This document shows, piece after piece, positions 48,665 to 59,259 of a stretch of 64,000 bases of DNA. The position numbers and the translations under genes were made by a program. The notes under the pieces were generated by a model. That model saw nothing but the letters and a program-made list of their open reading frames with translations. It was not told the origin of the DNA and searched no databases. Source of the DNA: Smittia aterrima (Eukaryota > Arthropoda > Insecta > Diptera > Chironomidae); contig CP093829.1 of the NCBI GenBank assembly GCA_033063855.1, positions 11,356,243 to 11,420,242 of the forward strand, read 5' to 3'. Every line of letters begins with the position of its first letter. Within the stretch, counting starts at the first letter, position 1.

Positions 48665-49079
48665 AAATGCAAACCAGAAGATGAGCTCAAAGATCAACAA
48701 ATATATTTAAAGTTGCTTGAATAATTAGAAAATAAGTTGAACCCGAGTGGAAGCAGAAAACCCAAAAAAAAAAAAACAAGGCGAAATAACAACGGATTCA
48801 TCATAAAAAATTTTTTATAAAAAAATGAACAATAGATTAATAAAATAGATTTCAAAATTACTTTCTGCTTCAAATTGTTTTCCATTTAGCTTTCAATTGT
48901 TTCTAAAAGCATATTTAAAGAAAATTAAATATTTTAATTAGTTTTAACAGTGGATAAACTTTATTGATTTTTAGTTTGAAGTTGAAATTCTCTATGTTTG
49001 CAGAAAAAAGTTAATGCTGTTTTGATGATGGTTGATACGTAATTTAACCACCGAAATATGAATCTGCAAAATTAATTGC
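48665..49079. other. Spacer between two small plus-strand genes
   Basis: Very AT-rich; probably 3' end of the peptide gene (AATAAA at 48839) and promoter of the next gene. Nothing else is recognised. Confidence 0.35.
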
Positions 49080-49400
49080 ATGTTGAAACAAAAACCTAGC
49101 AACAATTTTACTGCACGTAACTTTAAACGTGGCTCAGAAGAACTCTACCATCTGTCAATTGACGTCAATCGAGTTCTTAAAAGAGCGCGTGGAAATATAT
49201 CACCTGATCGTCCCATACGTGACGACTACAAAGTATGCTAAGCAAATTTTAGTAAACATCAATCATTAATTCATTTACAGCGAATTTTACTGACTCTCCA
49301 CTGGAGAGTCTCCAGCGTTGTTTATGATAGACACAATAAAAAAATTAAAGTTCGGTATATTGAAATTTCTTCATGCTCGAGACTCGATCAAATGCAATAA
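49080..49400 (+). CDS. Putative 90-residue protein in two short exons, family unknown
   Basis: Exons 49080-49232 (51 codons) and 49281-49400 (40 codons with stop) join at phase 0 across a 48-base GT-AG intron (donor GTATGC, acceptor TTTACAG). The start follows an in-frame stop. The stop codon TAA lies inside AATAAA (49396-49401). The protein is basic, with no signal peptide, cysteine pattern or membrane segment. The N-half has NFKRGSEELYHLSIDVN and SPDRPIRDDY; the C-half is beta-like (LLTLHWRVSSVVYD, IKVRYIEISS). Both exons read as coding by composition. I know no family for it. It could be an extra exon pair of a larger gene, but the stop and signal argue for a complete small gene. Confidence 0.5.
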
Positions 49401-49603
49401 AATTGTAAATTAATTAATTAATAATAAATCAAAGAAACAAAGGAAAGCTCGGAAAAATGTTTCCGTTCTATTTTTGTTTGCGTCTTGTCTTCCAGAACAA
49501 TATTGTTTACTTCTATCGACTCATTTTTATCGCTGATAGTCGTAGATAAATAAGATCATAAACAAAAACATGATGACAAATTCTAATGTAAAGAAAGTGT
49601 TGA

Positions 49604-49609
49604 TATAAA
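49604..49609 (+). promoter_or_regulatory. TATA box of the beta/gamma-crystallin-like gene
   Basis: TATAAA 92 bases before the ATG, with GATA motifs (GATAAATAAGATC) about 55 bases upstream. Such GATA sites often mark gut or fat-body genes in flies; tissue is inferred. Confidence 0.5.
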
Positions 49610-49695
49610 CCCGGTCGGTGGTAAAGTCATCCAAACAATCGAAAACATTTCATCAAAGAGACAAGTTCAATAAAGTTTGATTCAAGAAAAGAAAA

Positions 49696-50013
49696 ATGTT
49701 TCGTATCGTGATTTTTATTGCGACGCTTTTCGCGGTTCTACTGGGAGTTAGTGCTTGGTGCAGTCCTTGGAAATCCGGAGGAACACTCAACGTGTGCAAG
49801 CAAAGAGGAAAAGTTGATTGCAGAGGCGTTTCAAGCTCAGACACTTGCATCAATCTCATTGGTGGTCCATTTCTCAGCGGCTTTACTGGCGGAGGCTACC
49901 AATGTGACATCTTTGATAGAGATGGTTGTCAAGGAACCCGCACTAATGTCGATCGAGCTGGATTTAGTTCATTCCCATTCACACCGAAATCCTTAAGATG
50001 TCCTTGCATTTAA
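49696..50013 (+). CDS. Secreted cysteine-rich beta/gamma-crystallin-like protein
   Basis: Single exon, 105 residues. A signal peptide (residues 1-20, ending GVSA) precedes a mature part with eight cysteines (C22, 34, 42, 51, 70, 78, 102, 104), enough for four disulfides. Residues 68-103 (YQCDIFDRDGCQG ... FPFTPKSLRC) follow the Greek-key pattern of small secreted beta/gamma-crystallin-fold proteins (Y-x-C-x-I-[FY] ... C-x-G ... S-[LFY]-x-C). Relatives include antimicrobial or surface proteins, but family assignment rests on this motif alone. It has a TATA box, a short leader and AATAAA about 35 bases after the stop, so it looks like a highly expressed effector or matrix gene. A different cysteine-knot fold remains possible. 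Confidence 0.72.
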   Translation: MFRIVIFIATLFAVLLGVSAWCSPWKSGGTLNVCKQRGKVDCRGVSSSDTCINLIGGPFLSGFTGGGYQCDIFDRDGCQGTRTNVDRAGFSSFPFTPKSLRCPCI

Positions 50014-50248
50014 AAAACATAATTTTGTATTTTTTGAAGAAATATTTAAATAAACACGACTTTTTTAATATTTGAAACTCAAACGCGCGTGAAGCAGTTT
50101 GTTGTCATATTTGAAGTATTTTCGTCATGATGCGACATGTGTATCGCTGACTAATTCATTGCAGAGAAAATTATAATTTGAATTCAGAAGGGTAACTTTG
50201 TGTTTAAAATTTATTTTGTTCAATTAAAGCAAGTGCATTGACATAAAA

Positions 50249-51308
50249 TTATGCCTCAATTATGTTGTCAACACAATACCCGTGAAGCTCTAAATCTTTG
50301 ATGACTTTGTCATTTGTCTTGACGTGCTCGATCCAAGGTTTGTAAGAATACTCTTCTAATACTCCTCCATATCTAATCAGAATGAGAAAAAAATTCTTAC
50401 TAAAGATTTAGGAAGGTTTTCCTTATTATTTACCGCTTTGGTAAATGCTCTGGGTCAACGTGCTTGTGAAGTGATTTGTAGTTACTTCCGTGGAAGAACA
50501 GCCGCGATCTCATTGTGTCGTTGAGGAATGGTTTGAAGAATGCAAAAGCAATGTCAAACATCCAGCCTTGGTTTACAATGTGAATCGCTGTTGTACGATA
50601 GGGAAGTGAAGTCTGCCAAGAGTTTAAAATATTTAATGAAGAACCAAAAGAATTTTTTTGACAGATCTTATCTTACCACCATCATCGCAATCATTTTCTG
50701 AGCAACGGAGGGAGACATTGAGCTAATGTGACCCATTGACAAGCCTTCAAGATCAAATATTCCAACACCACCAAGAACTTGAGCTCTCGGCTCCATTATT
50801 CCGATCTCAAGAACAATCAGAGTTGCTTTGAAAAGCTCGTCGATAGGAACTTTTTTCGGTTTCCAGTTTCCGAAGCGATAAATCAACATTCTCTTGCCAG
50901 TTTGGTCGCGATAAGGCGTAGTAGTCATAATATCCTCTTCTCCAAGTGATTTCAAACTCAAAGGATGAACCTTGTCGATCCATTGATTGTTCTCTTCACG
51001 AAATTTCGTGTATCGCGAAAGCTGAAAATAAATTTGAATGAAAAAAAATATCTCGATCATTGAATCTCTCAACTCACCAGCTTGTAAGCATTTTCGACCT
51101 TCCAGAATCTGGCTCTAAGAAACTTTATAAGAAATTCATCGTCCATTCTGTGTGGATTGCAGTCTCCTCTCTCGTAAACCATATCCTTTAACTCTTGCAT
51201 GAGTTGACAAACTCTGTCTGGTTCTTCTCCCTGCGCCACCGAAATTTCTTCGATGTCCTTCGGAAAGTCTAACTCAAGAGTATGCGAGACCTCAACTGCT
51301 CCTGGCAT
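50249..51308 (-). CDS. CRAL-TRIO domain lipid-binding protein, TTPA-like
   Basis: Exons 51078-51308, 50677-51021, 50434-50612 and 50249-50372 give 292 residues, the length of alpha-tocopherol transfer protein. The N-terminal lobe has MDDEFLIKFLRARFWKVENAYKL. The lipid-binding lobe has VLGGVGIFDLEGLSMGHISSM, the helix FDIAFAFFKPFLNDTM, and LPKRYGGVLEE at the end of the fold. It is the most typical of the three family members here and is expected to be a soluble lipid-transfer protein; ligand unknown. A strong acceptor (TTTTTTTTCTTTAACTCTAG) 26 bases before the ATG indicates a 5' untranslated exon boundary at 51334. Confidence 0.92.
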
Positions 51309-54300
51309 TTTAAAGTTTTTGTCTTTTCCAAAATCTAGAGTTAAAGAAAAAAAATAACGTTAATCTCTTTAGGCTTCAATGAATAATTATCGACCCTGTA
51401 ACCTTTTTCCTCAGAGTGTGTTTGATATCTTATCTTTAAAATGAAGATTGTTCTTTTTCGAGAAATAATTCAAATCAATGAGTTCCCATCAGAAAAAGAA
51501 GAGAAAGGAGCTTAAAAGCTTTCTCAATTCAAACTTTGAGTACTATTCACTAAACGTGAGATCTTCCGAAAAATTGTTAAAGATAATCTGACATAATTGA
51601 TCGAAAGCCTTCGAATAGTTTGTTGATAACAATCAGATTAATTATTCTCCTCGTAAAAATATTTATTCTAATAGTAAATTTGCTTTCGAAATCATCAATT
51701 TATTTCTCCCACGTATAATTTTTAATCAAAGCTTGACGATGATTGCTGAGTGGAATAAAAATTATATACATCTACTGATGAAATATGCAACAACAAAAAC
51801 GAAAATCTTCCATTACTTTGAAACCTTGAGATGTGAATGAAGGAAGCAAAGCGAAGAGCGGTCAATGAGAAATAGAACTGAGTTAGCCTTTAACGGGAAA
51901 ACAAACTTAAAAAGCCGAAGCGAGCGAATGCAGGTTAATGCGAAAGTGACGTAAGGAAAGTTCATTAAACCTCACAGATGATCTATTTATTTACTTATGT
52001 GCGCTGTTCTTAGTTCAATTGTTTAGGTCATAGACATCTAAGTGTTGTTTAATTTTCTCTCACGTAGCATTGGCATTGAGTCGTGAGACGGAATCGCCGC
52101 AAACGTGTCGACTTGAGAGAAAAAAAAATGTTTTGTGATTCGACCAAACTCCGCGCTTCATCCAGCGGCCTTCAATTGCCGAAATATTTCGAAAGCTTTG
52201 ACTTAAAAAGTCGCTTAAACTTTTGGTTTTATGCAATTACACGATGGAGGTTGGACATTTGAAAATCAATTCTAAAGTTGTGTAAATTTCATGTTTCGAT
52301 CGAATTATTCTTTCACTTGTTTAGTCATGAATTTACGTCTCAAGCAGTAACAATTTCACTTACACCGAAACGCAGTTCACATGAAACTTATTGTCGACGA
52401 AAAGCACTTGCGCAATATCACAGAAATTTAGGTAAAGTTGTTTGAATGATTAATCACAGTCTTTTGTTTGATGTAAATAAAATTCCCTTTGTTGATGAAG
52501 TTTATATCAAGATTTTTAAAACTTGCACTTCATTTTTAAAAACAATCACAGTCGCGAGAACTCTATGCGACTATTACGACGTAATGCGAACAAACAACTA
52601 AAGAAATGAACTGAAATTTCGCTCGTAAACCTTAGCGCATGTCTAATCTCAACGGCTGTTGTTCGCTGACTAAAAACAAATTCATGCAGAGAGAGGAGTG
52701 AAAAAGTATTTCAATTGCTCTGAAAGAACAATGAAGAAACAACAAAGTAGAATCGTATATGAAGCGTCAGAGCGCGTAAATAATTAACAATTTATCATTG
52801 TTTCATGTCGTTCAATCATTGTTCATTACAATTATTGTCATCAAAGTCTCACGGATATTAGATTATCGTAATTATTTTCCAAACGAACATGCACCGGTGT
52901 TGAGTCTCCCGGACTTTATAACCAAGACCCCCAAAAGTTATTAAATAAATATTTATGAAAGCTTTTACATTTTTTCGTTGAAGCAAAGATCTCGCGATTG
53001 TTTTCTGAGACGAAGTCTCTTACCTCAACTACAACCTTCAAGTGTTTTTACCTTGCTCGTTGCTCATACATGAAGCGTGTTAGTTGGGAAGTTTGATTAA
53101 TGCTGAGAAGTTTGATTTATCTAGAACAATTATATCTCGTTTCAGGGAGCATTGAATTGAAGGGATTTTGCGTGACTGTCTTAACATTTTGCTTATCTTT
53201 TTCTAATTCATCTCAATCTCATGACCTTTCAAACCTTTCAATAGCTTTGCTAACCACTCATTATAACAGATAATAAAATGCAATTTAGAAATCAATGCAT
53301 GTAACGCTTAATTGAAAATTCTCGTCACCGCTTAACTCCACTTTAAAGAAAACTAAGTTTTAGTGTTTGTCACTAGACGATCTTGAATTCTGATCAATGA
53401 TTTTTTATCTTCTGGTGTTAATTTAAGTCGTCAAGCACACGCTCGATTTACTTCAATGAAGTTCGGCTGTTCTCTTAGATAATGACGCGAATTACTGTTT
53501 AGCGAAAATTAGAGTTTTTAAAGATCATTGCATGTTATTAGTAGCTTTTGAGATAATTCGGGAAGTCTGATGATGAAGGCCTTTTCATACGCAGAGAGTT
53601 TTAATTGAAATGCAAATGTGCTTGCAATAAAAATAATTGTAGTCGTGATCATTTGATTCGTTCGAAATATCGGCGCAAGAGTAACTTCAAAAGTTCAAAG
53701 CTTATCAATATTTTGTCATGAAAATTTATTTGCGTTCATGCTTTAAATGTTTCTTATCAAATATTTTTTTTATTAAAAACAAGAGATTTAAAGCCCTAAG
53801 CAATCCTTCCTTTGTTGTAACTCATGCGATAAGAAAAAAACACGCAATACTCGACTTTCTGACATAATCGAGGTCTAATGTTATTATTTATTTAGATCAC
53901 GGAATCAATTTGCCGACAAAAAGATTCTTTCATATACGCATCACATATTCTGTAAATAATTTAGCACTGCACTACAACTAATTACACAGACAGTTGGACT
54001 CCGTATCACATATACAGTAATTACCAGAGTTTGATTGTTCAGGAACTATGGGAGCACCGCAATTTGCCTTGCGAAACGTCAAAACGGCAGCAAGTCTGAA
54101 CGCTCACTGACTCAGCCGACTGGAGCTCAGAATAATTTTCCTTTCCGCTAACACAATTGAACGTTCAACAGATGGTTTATGAGTAAATATGAGAAGTGCT
54201 AGTATAATGATTCAGGGAGAGTTTCTAGATGAATCGAAACGAAAAATTGTCGAGTGTTGATAGAAAATAATTATTTTTCAGTCAGCTGTGAAATAAGTGG

Positions 54301-54439
54301 TTTCTGAATAAAAGATGAGATGAGATATTCCCGCGTAAAATTTGAACTTTTTTTTTGTCTCCACTGCACTGAACGAATTTTTTTTTGAAAAGTTGTAAAT
54401 TATTTTTCTTGGATTTCTTACTTTTCTGACGAATATAAA
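51309..54439. other. Gene-poor region upstream of the third CRAL-TRIO gene
   Basis: About 3.1 kb without a convincing gene. It should contain the non-coding first exon and promoter of the CRAL-TRIO gene (intron acceptor next to 51334) and the ATXN10 promoter near 54400. No repeat or RNA gene was recognised. Confidence 0.45.
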
Positions 54440-55870
54440 ATGACAAACAACATCAAGATACTCAATTCCCAGTTATCAAAGTGAGTAACACAGAAATCAA
54501 TATAGAAACCTCTTCTGAAATTATTTTTTTTAGGAATGAATTAAGTTCTGATGAAATGAGAGCTTCATTGAATACAGTTGCCACCGACTTTACTTCTGCA
54601 TTTCGCATGCTTGAAAATGGAATGAACTCGCAGGATAATGATCTATTTGATGAGACAATACTGGAGCAAGTGAAACATCTGAAAATAATGTGTTCGAGAG
54701 GTCGAGAGTATCAAGAAGCGATTGCTGCTTCTTCCAGCATGATACCAACGATCAAAGATATCATCAATGGAAAATATAAAGAAACTTCAAGGAACATTCA
54801 GCTTAAGAGCTTCCAGTTGATCGCCAATCTATGCGTTGATAATTTTGAAACTCAAAAAATTATTTTGGATTCAATGGAAAGTCTTATAAGAACGAAACTT
54901 GAGTGCGATGATAAGGATTTTGTAAATGTAGCTGCAATGATTCTTCATTGCATGAGCCTTTCTAACCATTCCGAGCTCAATCAACCAGAGATTTTGAAAG
55001 CATCGCTCAATCACTTTAAAATGTTCCTAGAAGAGCCAACAAGTGTCGTTCCTGATTTTGTTCACATCCTACTCGATCAATTGATTTGCACAGGACCAAA
55101 CGCTTTAGAACTATACAAACAACTAGATGGCGAGTACCAGAAGACTGCTCTTTACTACATTCACGATTATGTCGATATCGAGAGTAATGAGTAAGTTGCT
55201 GAACCAAATGAAAAATCTTTAAATAACAATTTTCTAATTTTCTAGAATAATTGACAGAGAGCTCCTCAAGAATATTTCAGTTGAATTCAAGTCAAAGTCT
55301 GATTGCATTCTTAAGACCGTTCCCACTTATGTCGATTCAATCGACCCACAAATCGTTGTAGCAATGCTTGACGTTATCTCATCAGTGTCTGCACAAGAGA
55401 AATATCAGACTTTCTTAAAGGAAGATCGATCACTCTTTTTAAACCTCGGCTGTTTGTTGCAACTTCTTCATAAAATCGGAAAGAAATCTGAGACAATCTT
55501 CAGTCCAATTCAGAAACTAGACGCACTTGTTCCGACATCAGACGAAAATGGAGATTTTGAGAAAGATTTCTCTTATTCATTTAAGACTAAACTAGTGAAG
55601 TCACTTGCGAATTTAGCTCACAAAAACAAAAAGAATCAGGAACTTGCTCGCGAGATGGAAATTATGCAAAGCATTTTTGAATGCACAAATGCTGACGCTA
55701 GAAACCCGCTGATTAAGGAATGGAGCATTCTCGCTATTAGAAATCTTTGTGAGGACAACGTAGAAAATCAAGAGATGGTGAAGAGCCTAACGAAGGTTGG
55801 AGACGCAGCGAATCCTTTGCTGAAAGAAATGGGACTAGAGTCAGGAATGTTAAGAATTGGAAAGCAATAA
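54440..55870 (+). CDS. ATXN10: Ataxin-10 homolog
   Basis: Exons 54440-54480, 54534-55190 and 55246-55870 give 440 residues (human 475). The protein is an all-helical armadillo-like cytoplasmic scaffold. The diagnostic C-terminal ataxin-10 domain is clear: LVKSLANLAHKNKKNQELAR, NADARNPLIKEWSILAIRN and LCEDNVENQEMV, matching the human HKN-x-KNQ ... DARNPFIREW pattern. Known roles include neuronal survival, cytokinesis and basal-body or septin-linked functions. The first exon encodes only 13 complete residues. The stop codon lies in AATAAA and the gene converges on PIG-K with 11 bases between stops. The N-terminal half is fast-evolving. Confidence 0.9.
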
Positions 55871-55886
55871 AGTCTTTGGTTTTATT
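55866..55886. terminator. Back-to-back polyadenylation signals of ATXN10 and PIG-K
   Basis: AATAAA on plus at 55866-55871 contains the ATXN10 stop codon. TTTATT at 55881-55886 is AATAAA on minus and contains the PIG-K stop codon. Cleavage 15-30 bases downstream would place each 3' end inside the coding region of the other gene. Confidence 0.75.
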
Positions 55887-57015
55887 GGAAAAGCTTTGAC
55901 GGAAATTGTTCTTGGAATTTTATCTTTAAGTCAGTGTAACGAACACCTTGTGCAAGCTTTTCAATCACAGGACTAGCTGGCTCCTCTACTATTCCAAGTA
56001 ATGTGATGTTCACCACTCCACTTGTCACTTCTGTTGGCCGAACAGATCCGAAAAAGTTTGTTATCGGAACTGAGTTAGGATCTTTAGGGTACAGATCTCG
56101 TCTTATGCCGACGGTTGATATGCAAACTCTTTTTGGACAAACAGTTAGAAACTCGCCCATTGTCTTCTTGCTATTTGGTTCGACTTTCTCAAGGAACTCA
56201 AGAGCGTAATAAGTGTAACGATCAATGATGTAAACGCCGATAGCTGGATCGACATGATGTGATAATGAATCTTCGCCAACGAGACTACTTGCGACAGCAA
56301 GAACATTTGGAGAGTAAAACTTGTCGTACATCGAAGCTGCTTGACATGTGTCGATCATGAAGAAGAGCTCATGATATCTTTGTTTTTGCCACATTTGTTC
56401 AATGGCATCAGCAAGCTCTTGGTTGGTAATTTCCTCTGAGTCTTGAAATTTCAGGAAACCCTCGCCTCCATGTCCAGTCAAATAGATAAGAACATTTGAT
56501 CCTGGATCAGTCAAAAGTTTCTTGCTTCTTGCTGTCCCATTCTGAACTCTTCCCGTTAATAAACGAACAAAATTCTCAACAGTTACTTCGTAACCACGAT
56601 AATCGACTTCCACGTCGTCTCCGTAGACGTTAATATGTTGATTCGCATTGTTGAAAACTGTTGCTGGTCGAGGGTTTCTTGGATTGCAAGCCATGTCTTC
56701 TGCTATCATTAGAATGATTTGCGAGTCGGGTATTCCAAGTCTCTTTACAGAACGATAAATTGACAAGACGTTTGCCACATGTCGGTAGTTAAACCAAAAG
56801 CGACTGGTGTCAACCAGCACAGCCCAATTGTTCGTGTGACCTGATGCAGCTTGAACGTATTTTGATGGCAACTAAAATAAATTTTCGGTAAACAATTTTA
56901 TCTCTATCTTTACGTCACCGGCAACACTCACCTCGACTTCATTACTCATCGACGACACGACCAACAGAGCAATCAAGAAAAATGTTTTGATGTTTATTAT
57001 TTGCTTAAACTCCAT
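55882..57015 (-). CDS. PIG-K: GPI transamidase catalytic subunit PIG-K
   Basis: Exons 56932-57015 and 55882-56871 give 357 residues. It is the cysteine protease (family C13) that cleaves pro-proteins and attaches the GPI anchor in the ER lumen, within the GPI transamidase complex. A signal peptide (MEFKQIINIKTFFLIALLVV...) is followed by NNWAVLVDTSRFWFNYRH. The catalytic dyad is H162 (LTGHGGEGFL) and C204 (MIDTCQAASMYDKF), close to H164/C206 of human. The domain is complete. Unlike human PIGK (395 residues) no C-terminal membrane helix is visible; the protein ends in a charged segment. It shares a 293-base divergent promoter with SZRD1. Confidence 0.95.
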
Positions 57016-57308
57016 TATTTATTTGAAATTTACGATTCTCTAATATTTTATTCTATGAATAACCTAAAATACTAAAACTAGACTGTAACTTTTAATTGAA
57101 CCCTAATATCAAAGGTATTTTATCACTTGACCAGCTGTTTCAAAATCGGTAATCTTTTTTAGAAGAATTCTAACGAAAATTATTTGTGTAAAGAAGATTT
57201 GCTAATTTACTTTCTACTTTTACTTTATCTATGCTTTTGCATCTCCTCGAGAATTTACTATTTTGAATTTAATTCATTTCATATTTTTTTCAATTGATCC
57301 TGGCCGAA
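57016..57308. promoter_or_regulatory. Divergent promoter between PIG-K and SZRD1
   Basis: Only 293 bases separate the two start codons, so both promoters and leaders must lie here. The sequence is AT-rich, with no clear TATA box, as is common for housekeeping genes. Confidence 0.55.
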
Positions 57309-58116
57309 ATGAGTACTGAAGCAGCTTTATCAGAGAGCTGGGAAGATATTGACGAGACTGAGGTAATAGTTTGTTTAGTTAGTTATCGATTTTCATTGAA
57401 ATTTAGTAATTATTAGAATCATAACAAAGTGAAAGATTTTCCGTCGTCGCTCGCTGAGTTTTATTTAAAACTTAAAGTCGCGACTACGACTTGTTCACTT
57501 ACTTATATCTTTGGATGTGTGTGAGCAAAGGCGATAAGGCTTTAATTATGTAGATTATTTTTTCTTTTCATTCAGCTAACCTTATTTTAAAATCTTTTTA
57601 GCTAGAGAAACGGCTGGATCAAGAAAAGCAGGAAAGAATTAGGAAGGATCAGGAGATGGCTGCAACAAGACAGAATGGTTTGTCGATTTTATCAAATGGT
57701 GGTGACGATTTTCGACCCAGAATTCTTCAAAGACCAAAACCAGCCGTCACGATTCTAAAACGACCTGATTCTTCACCTGCTCTGTCGTCAACATCACAAA
57801 ACGTCTCCAAGCCACAAATAAAAACTCTTGAGCAACGAGAGAAAGAATATGCCGAGGCAAGACTGAGAATTTTAGGGTCAGCTGCCTCTGACGAGTCTCC
57901 AACGGAGCCGATGTGAGTCATACAAATCCATCGTAATCTCTTTATTCCAATGATTTTCTTTTTTTTAGCAAGCCATTTGTAAATAACAAAGTGTCACCAT
58001 CACCATCGACAAACTGTTTACCTAACAATATCCAAACTCAACAACTAAGAAGTCCAGAAAATGTTGTGCGGCTTCCGAAAGGGCCAACTGGGCAAGGATT
58101 CAACATTCGTCGATAG
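57309..58116 (+). CDS. SZRD1: SUZ RNA-binding domain-containing protein
   Basis: Exons 57309-57362, 57602-57912 and 57969-58116 give 170 residues (human 152). It starts with the family motif SWEDIDETE. A SUZ segment (RPKPAVTILKRPDSSP with a basic, glutamate-rich helix after it) and a SUZ-C end (VRLPKGPTGQGFNIRR) follow. SUZ motifs bind RNA, and the protein is otherwise disordered. It converges on SAP30BP, 381 bases apart. Confidence 0.92.
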
Positions 58117-58497
58117 TGTACTGTACCATAAGTGCATCGATTATGTAACTTAATCTTCAGTCTAACAACCCGCAGTTGCTTTGTAAAAGTTTGAAGATTA
58201 AGCTCATCAGCATCAAATATTATTCATGTTCTAATCGACGTTGATAAGAACAAAGTTCTGAAACATGAAAAACAATTAAATATTAAGCATGCAAACTCTC
58301 AAGTCCAATAATATCAACGTTATGAAAACTCGAGAGATTCAAACTTATGCGGTCTTCTTTAAACATATAATTTATTATTATTCTAACTCTCAATGAAACA
58401 CGCGTCGCTTCGCCCTGTTAGGTCGATGGCTCATGGTTTTGTAGATTAATTAATTAACGTTCTTGAGTTGTGTAATTAAAACAATGATCAGTTATTT
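58117..58497. other. Convergent 3' region of SZRD1 and SAP30BP
   Basis: Candidate signals are ATTAAA near 58278 on plus and AATAAA on minus (TTTATT near 58371). Nothing else is seen. Confidence 0.35.
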
Positions 58498-59259
58498 TCA
58501 AATCTTCGGCTTTTTGAGAGTTCCAAACGCGGAGATTACTGTGGTCTTTCCAGTTGTTGATGTTGTTACAGATGATGCGGCAGACGATGGAGCTTGTTGA
58601 TCCCATTTCGATTTTCTCTTCGTTGATGACATTTCCTTGATCACTTCTGCCTTAACATTTCCCAATTCCTTCTTCATTTTCTCGAGTTTGTCCATCTCAA
58701 GCTTTTGTGCTTTAGCTAGTTCCTCGTAATAAGACTCAGGTCCATAAATGGAGACATCATAGATTTCTGGAGGAAAGTTTGTGCCAAGTTCATCAATTTC
58801 CAGGAACTGAATAAGCTTGTCGTAAATACTAGGATTACGAAATTTCTTCTCTGCTTGAATGTACTGATTCAAATCAAAATCTGATATCTTAATCTTCTGG
58901 TAGATGTTCGTTATCGTTTCTTGTAGTTTGGGATCTTGCTTTGTCTTAGGCTCCGCCGGCAAGTCGAATCCATATTTCTTCACGTATTTTGAATATTTGT
59001 CTTCATTGTTTTCTGTTTCTTCTTTTGTTTCCTCCACTTCTTCTGAGGGATTCTGTTCGTCATCTGATGCCTCTTCATGCATTTCGTTGTCATTGTAACT
59101 TACGAGACGCCGTGGAAACTTTGAACTTTTCTTTTTTGGCTGATGTACGATTGCTTTCGTTTGCTTTTCTTCTGGGTCAGATCGTTCGGGGTCTTCATGA
59201 TTATCTTCGTTCTCAGAGTCTGTATAGGTTTCTGTGAGTGATGCTAGAGCTGAATTCAT
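58498..59259 (-). CDS. SAP30BP: SAP30-binding protein / HCNGP-like nuclear regulator
   Basis: A single exon of 253 residues. The N-terminal 90 residues are acidic and serine-rich (SENEDNHEDPERSDPEE), and a basic nuclear-signal-like stretch KKKSSKFPRRLVSY follows. The HCNGP domain runs from YGFDLPAEP through FLEIDELGTNFPPEIYD to YYEELAKAQKLEMDKLEK. The C-terminus is basic and serine/threonine-rich. Relatives act in transcription co-repression and in splicing of short introns with RNPS1/RBM17-type factors, which is of interest in a genome full of 50-60 base introns. The start was chosen at the ATG before NSALASLTETY; an upstream in-frame ATG would add 45 unlikely residues. Confidence 0.9.
   Translation of the reverse strand: MNSALASLTETYTDSENEDNHEDPERSDPEEKQTKAIVHQPKKKSSKFPRRLVSYNDNEMHEEASDDEQNPSEEVEETKEETENNEDKYSKYVKKYGFDLPAEPKTKQDPKLQETITNIYQKIKISDFDLNQYIQAEKKFRNPSIYDKLIQFLEIDELGTNFPPEIYDVSIYGPESYYEELAKAQKLEMDKLEKMKKELGNVKAEVIKEMSSTKRKSKWDQQAPSSAASSVTTSTTGKTTVISAFGTLKKPKI

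Noticed and set aside
49158..49169. Perfect palindrome ATTGACGTCAAT containing a full CRE (TGACGTCA)
   Set aside because: It lies within the coding part of the putative 90-residue gene (reading SIDVN), so it is more simply explained as codons; no other CRE is nearby.
49293..49315. Overlapping inverted repeats (ACTCTCCA/TGGAGAGT and CTGGAGA/TCTCCAG) resembling a hairpin
   Set aside because: Inside exon 2 of the same putative gene, and not of histone stem-loop type; the short stem can arise by chance.
54481..54533. In-frame sequence between the first two ATXN10 exons
   Set aside because: It begins GTGAGT and ends TTTTTTTTAG, and splicing it out gives a better protein; it is an intron read through in frame.
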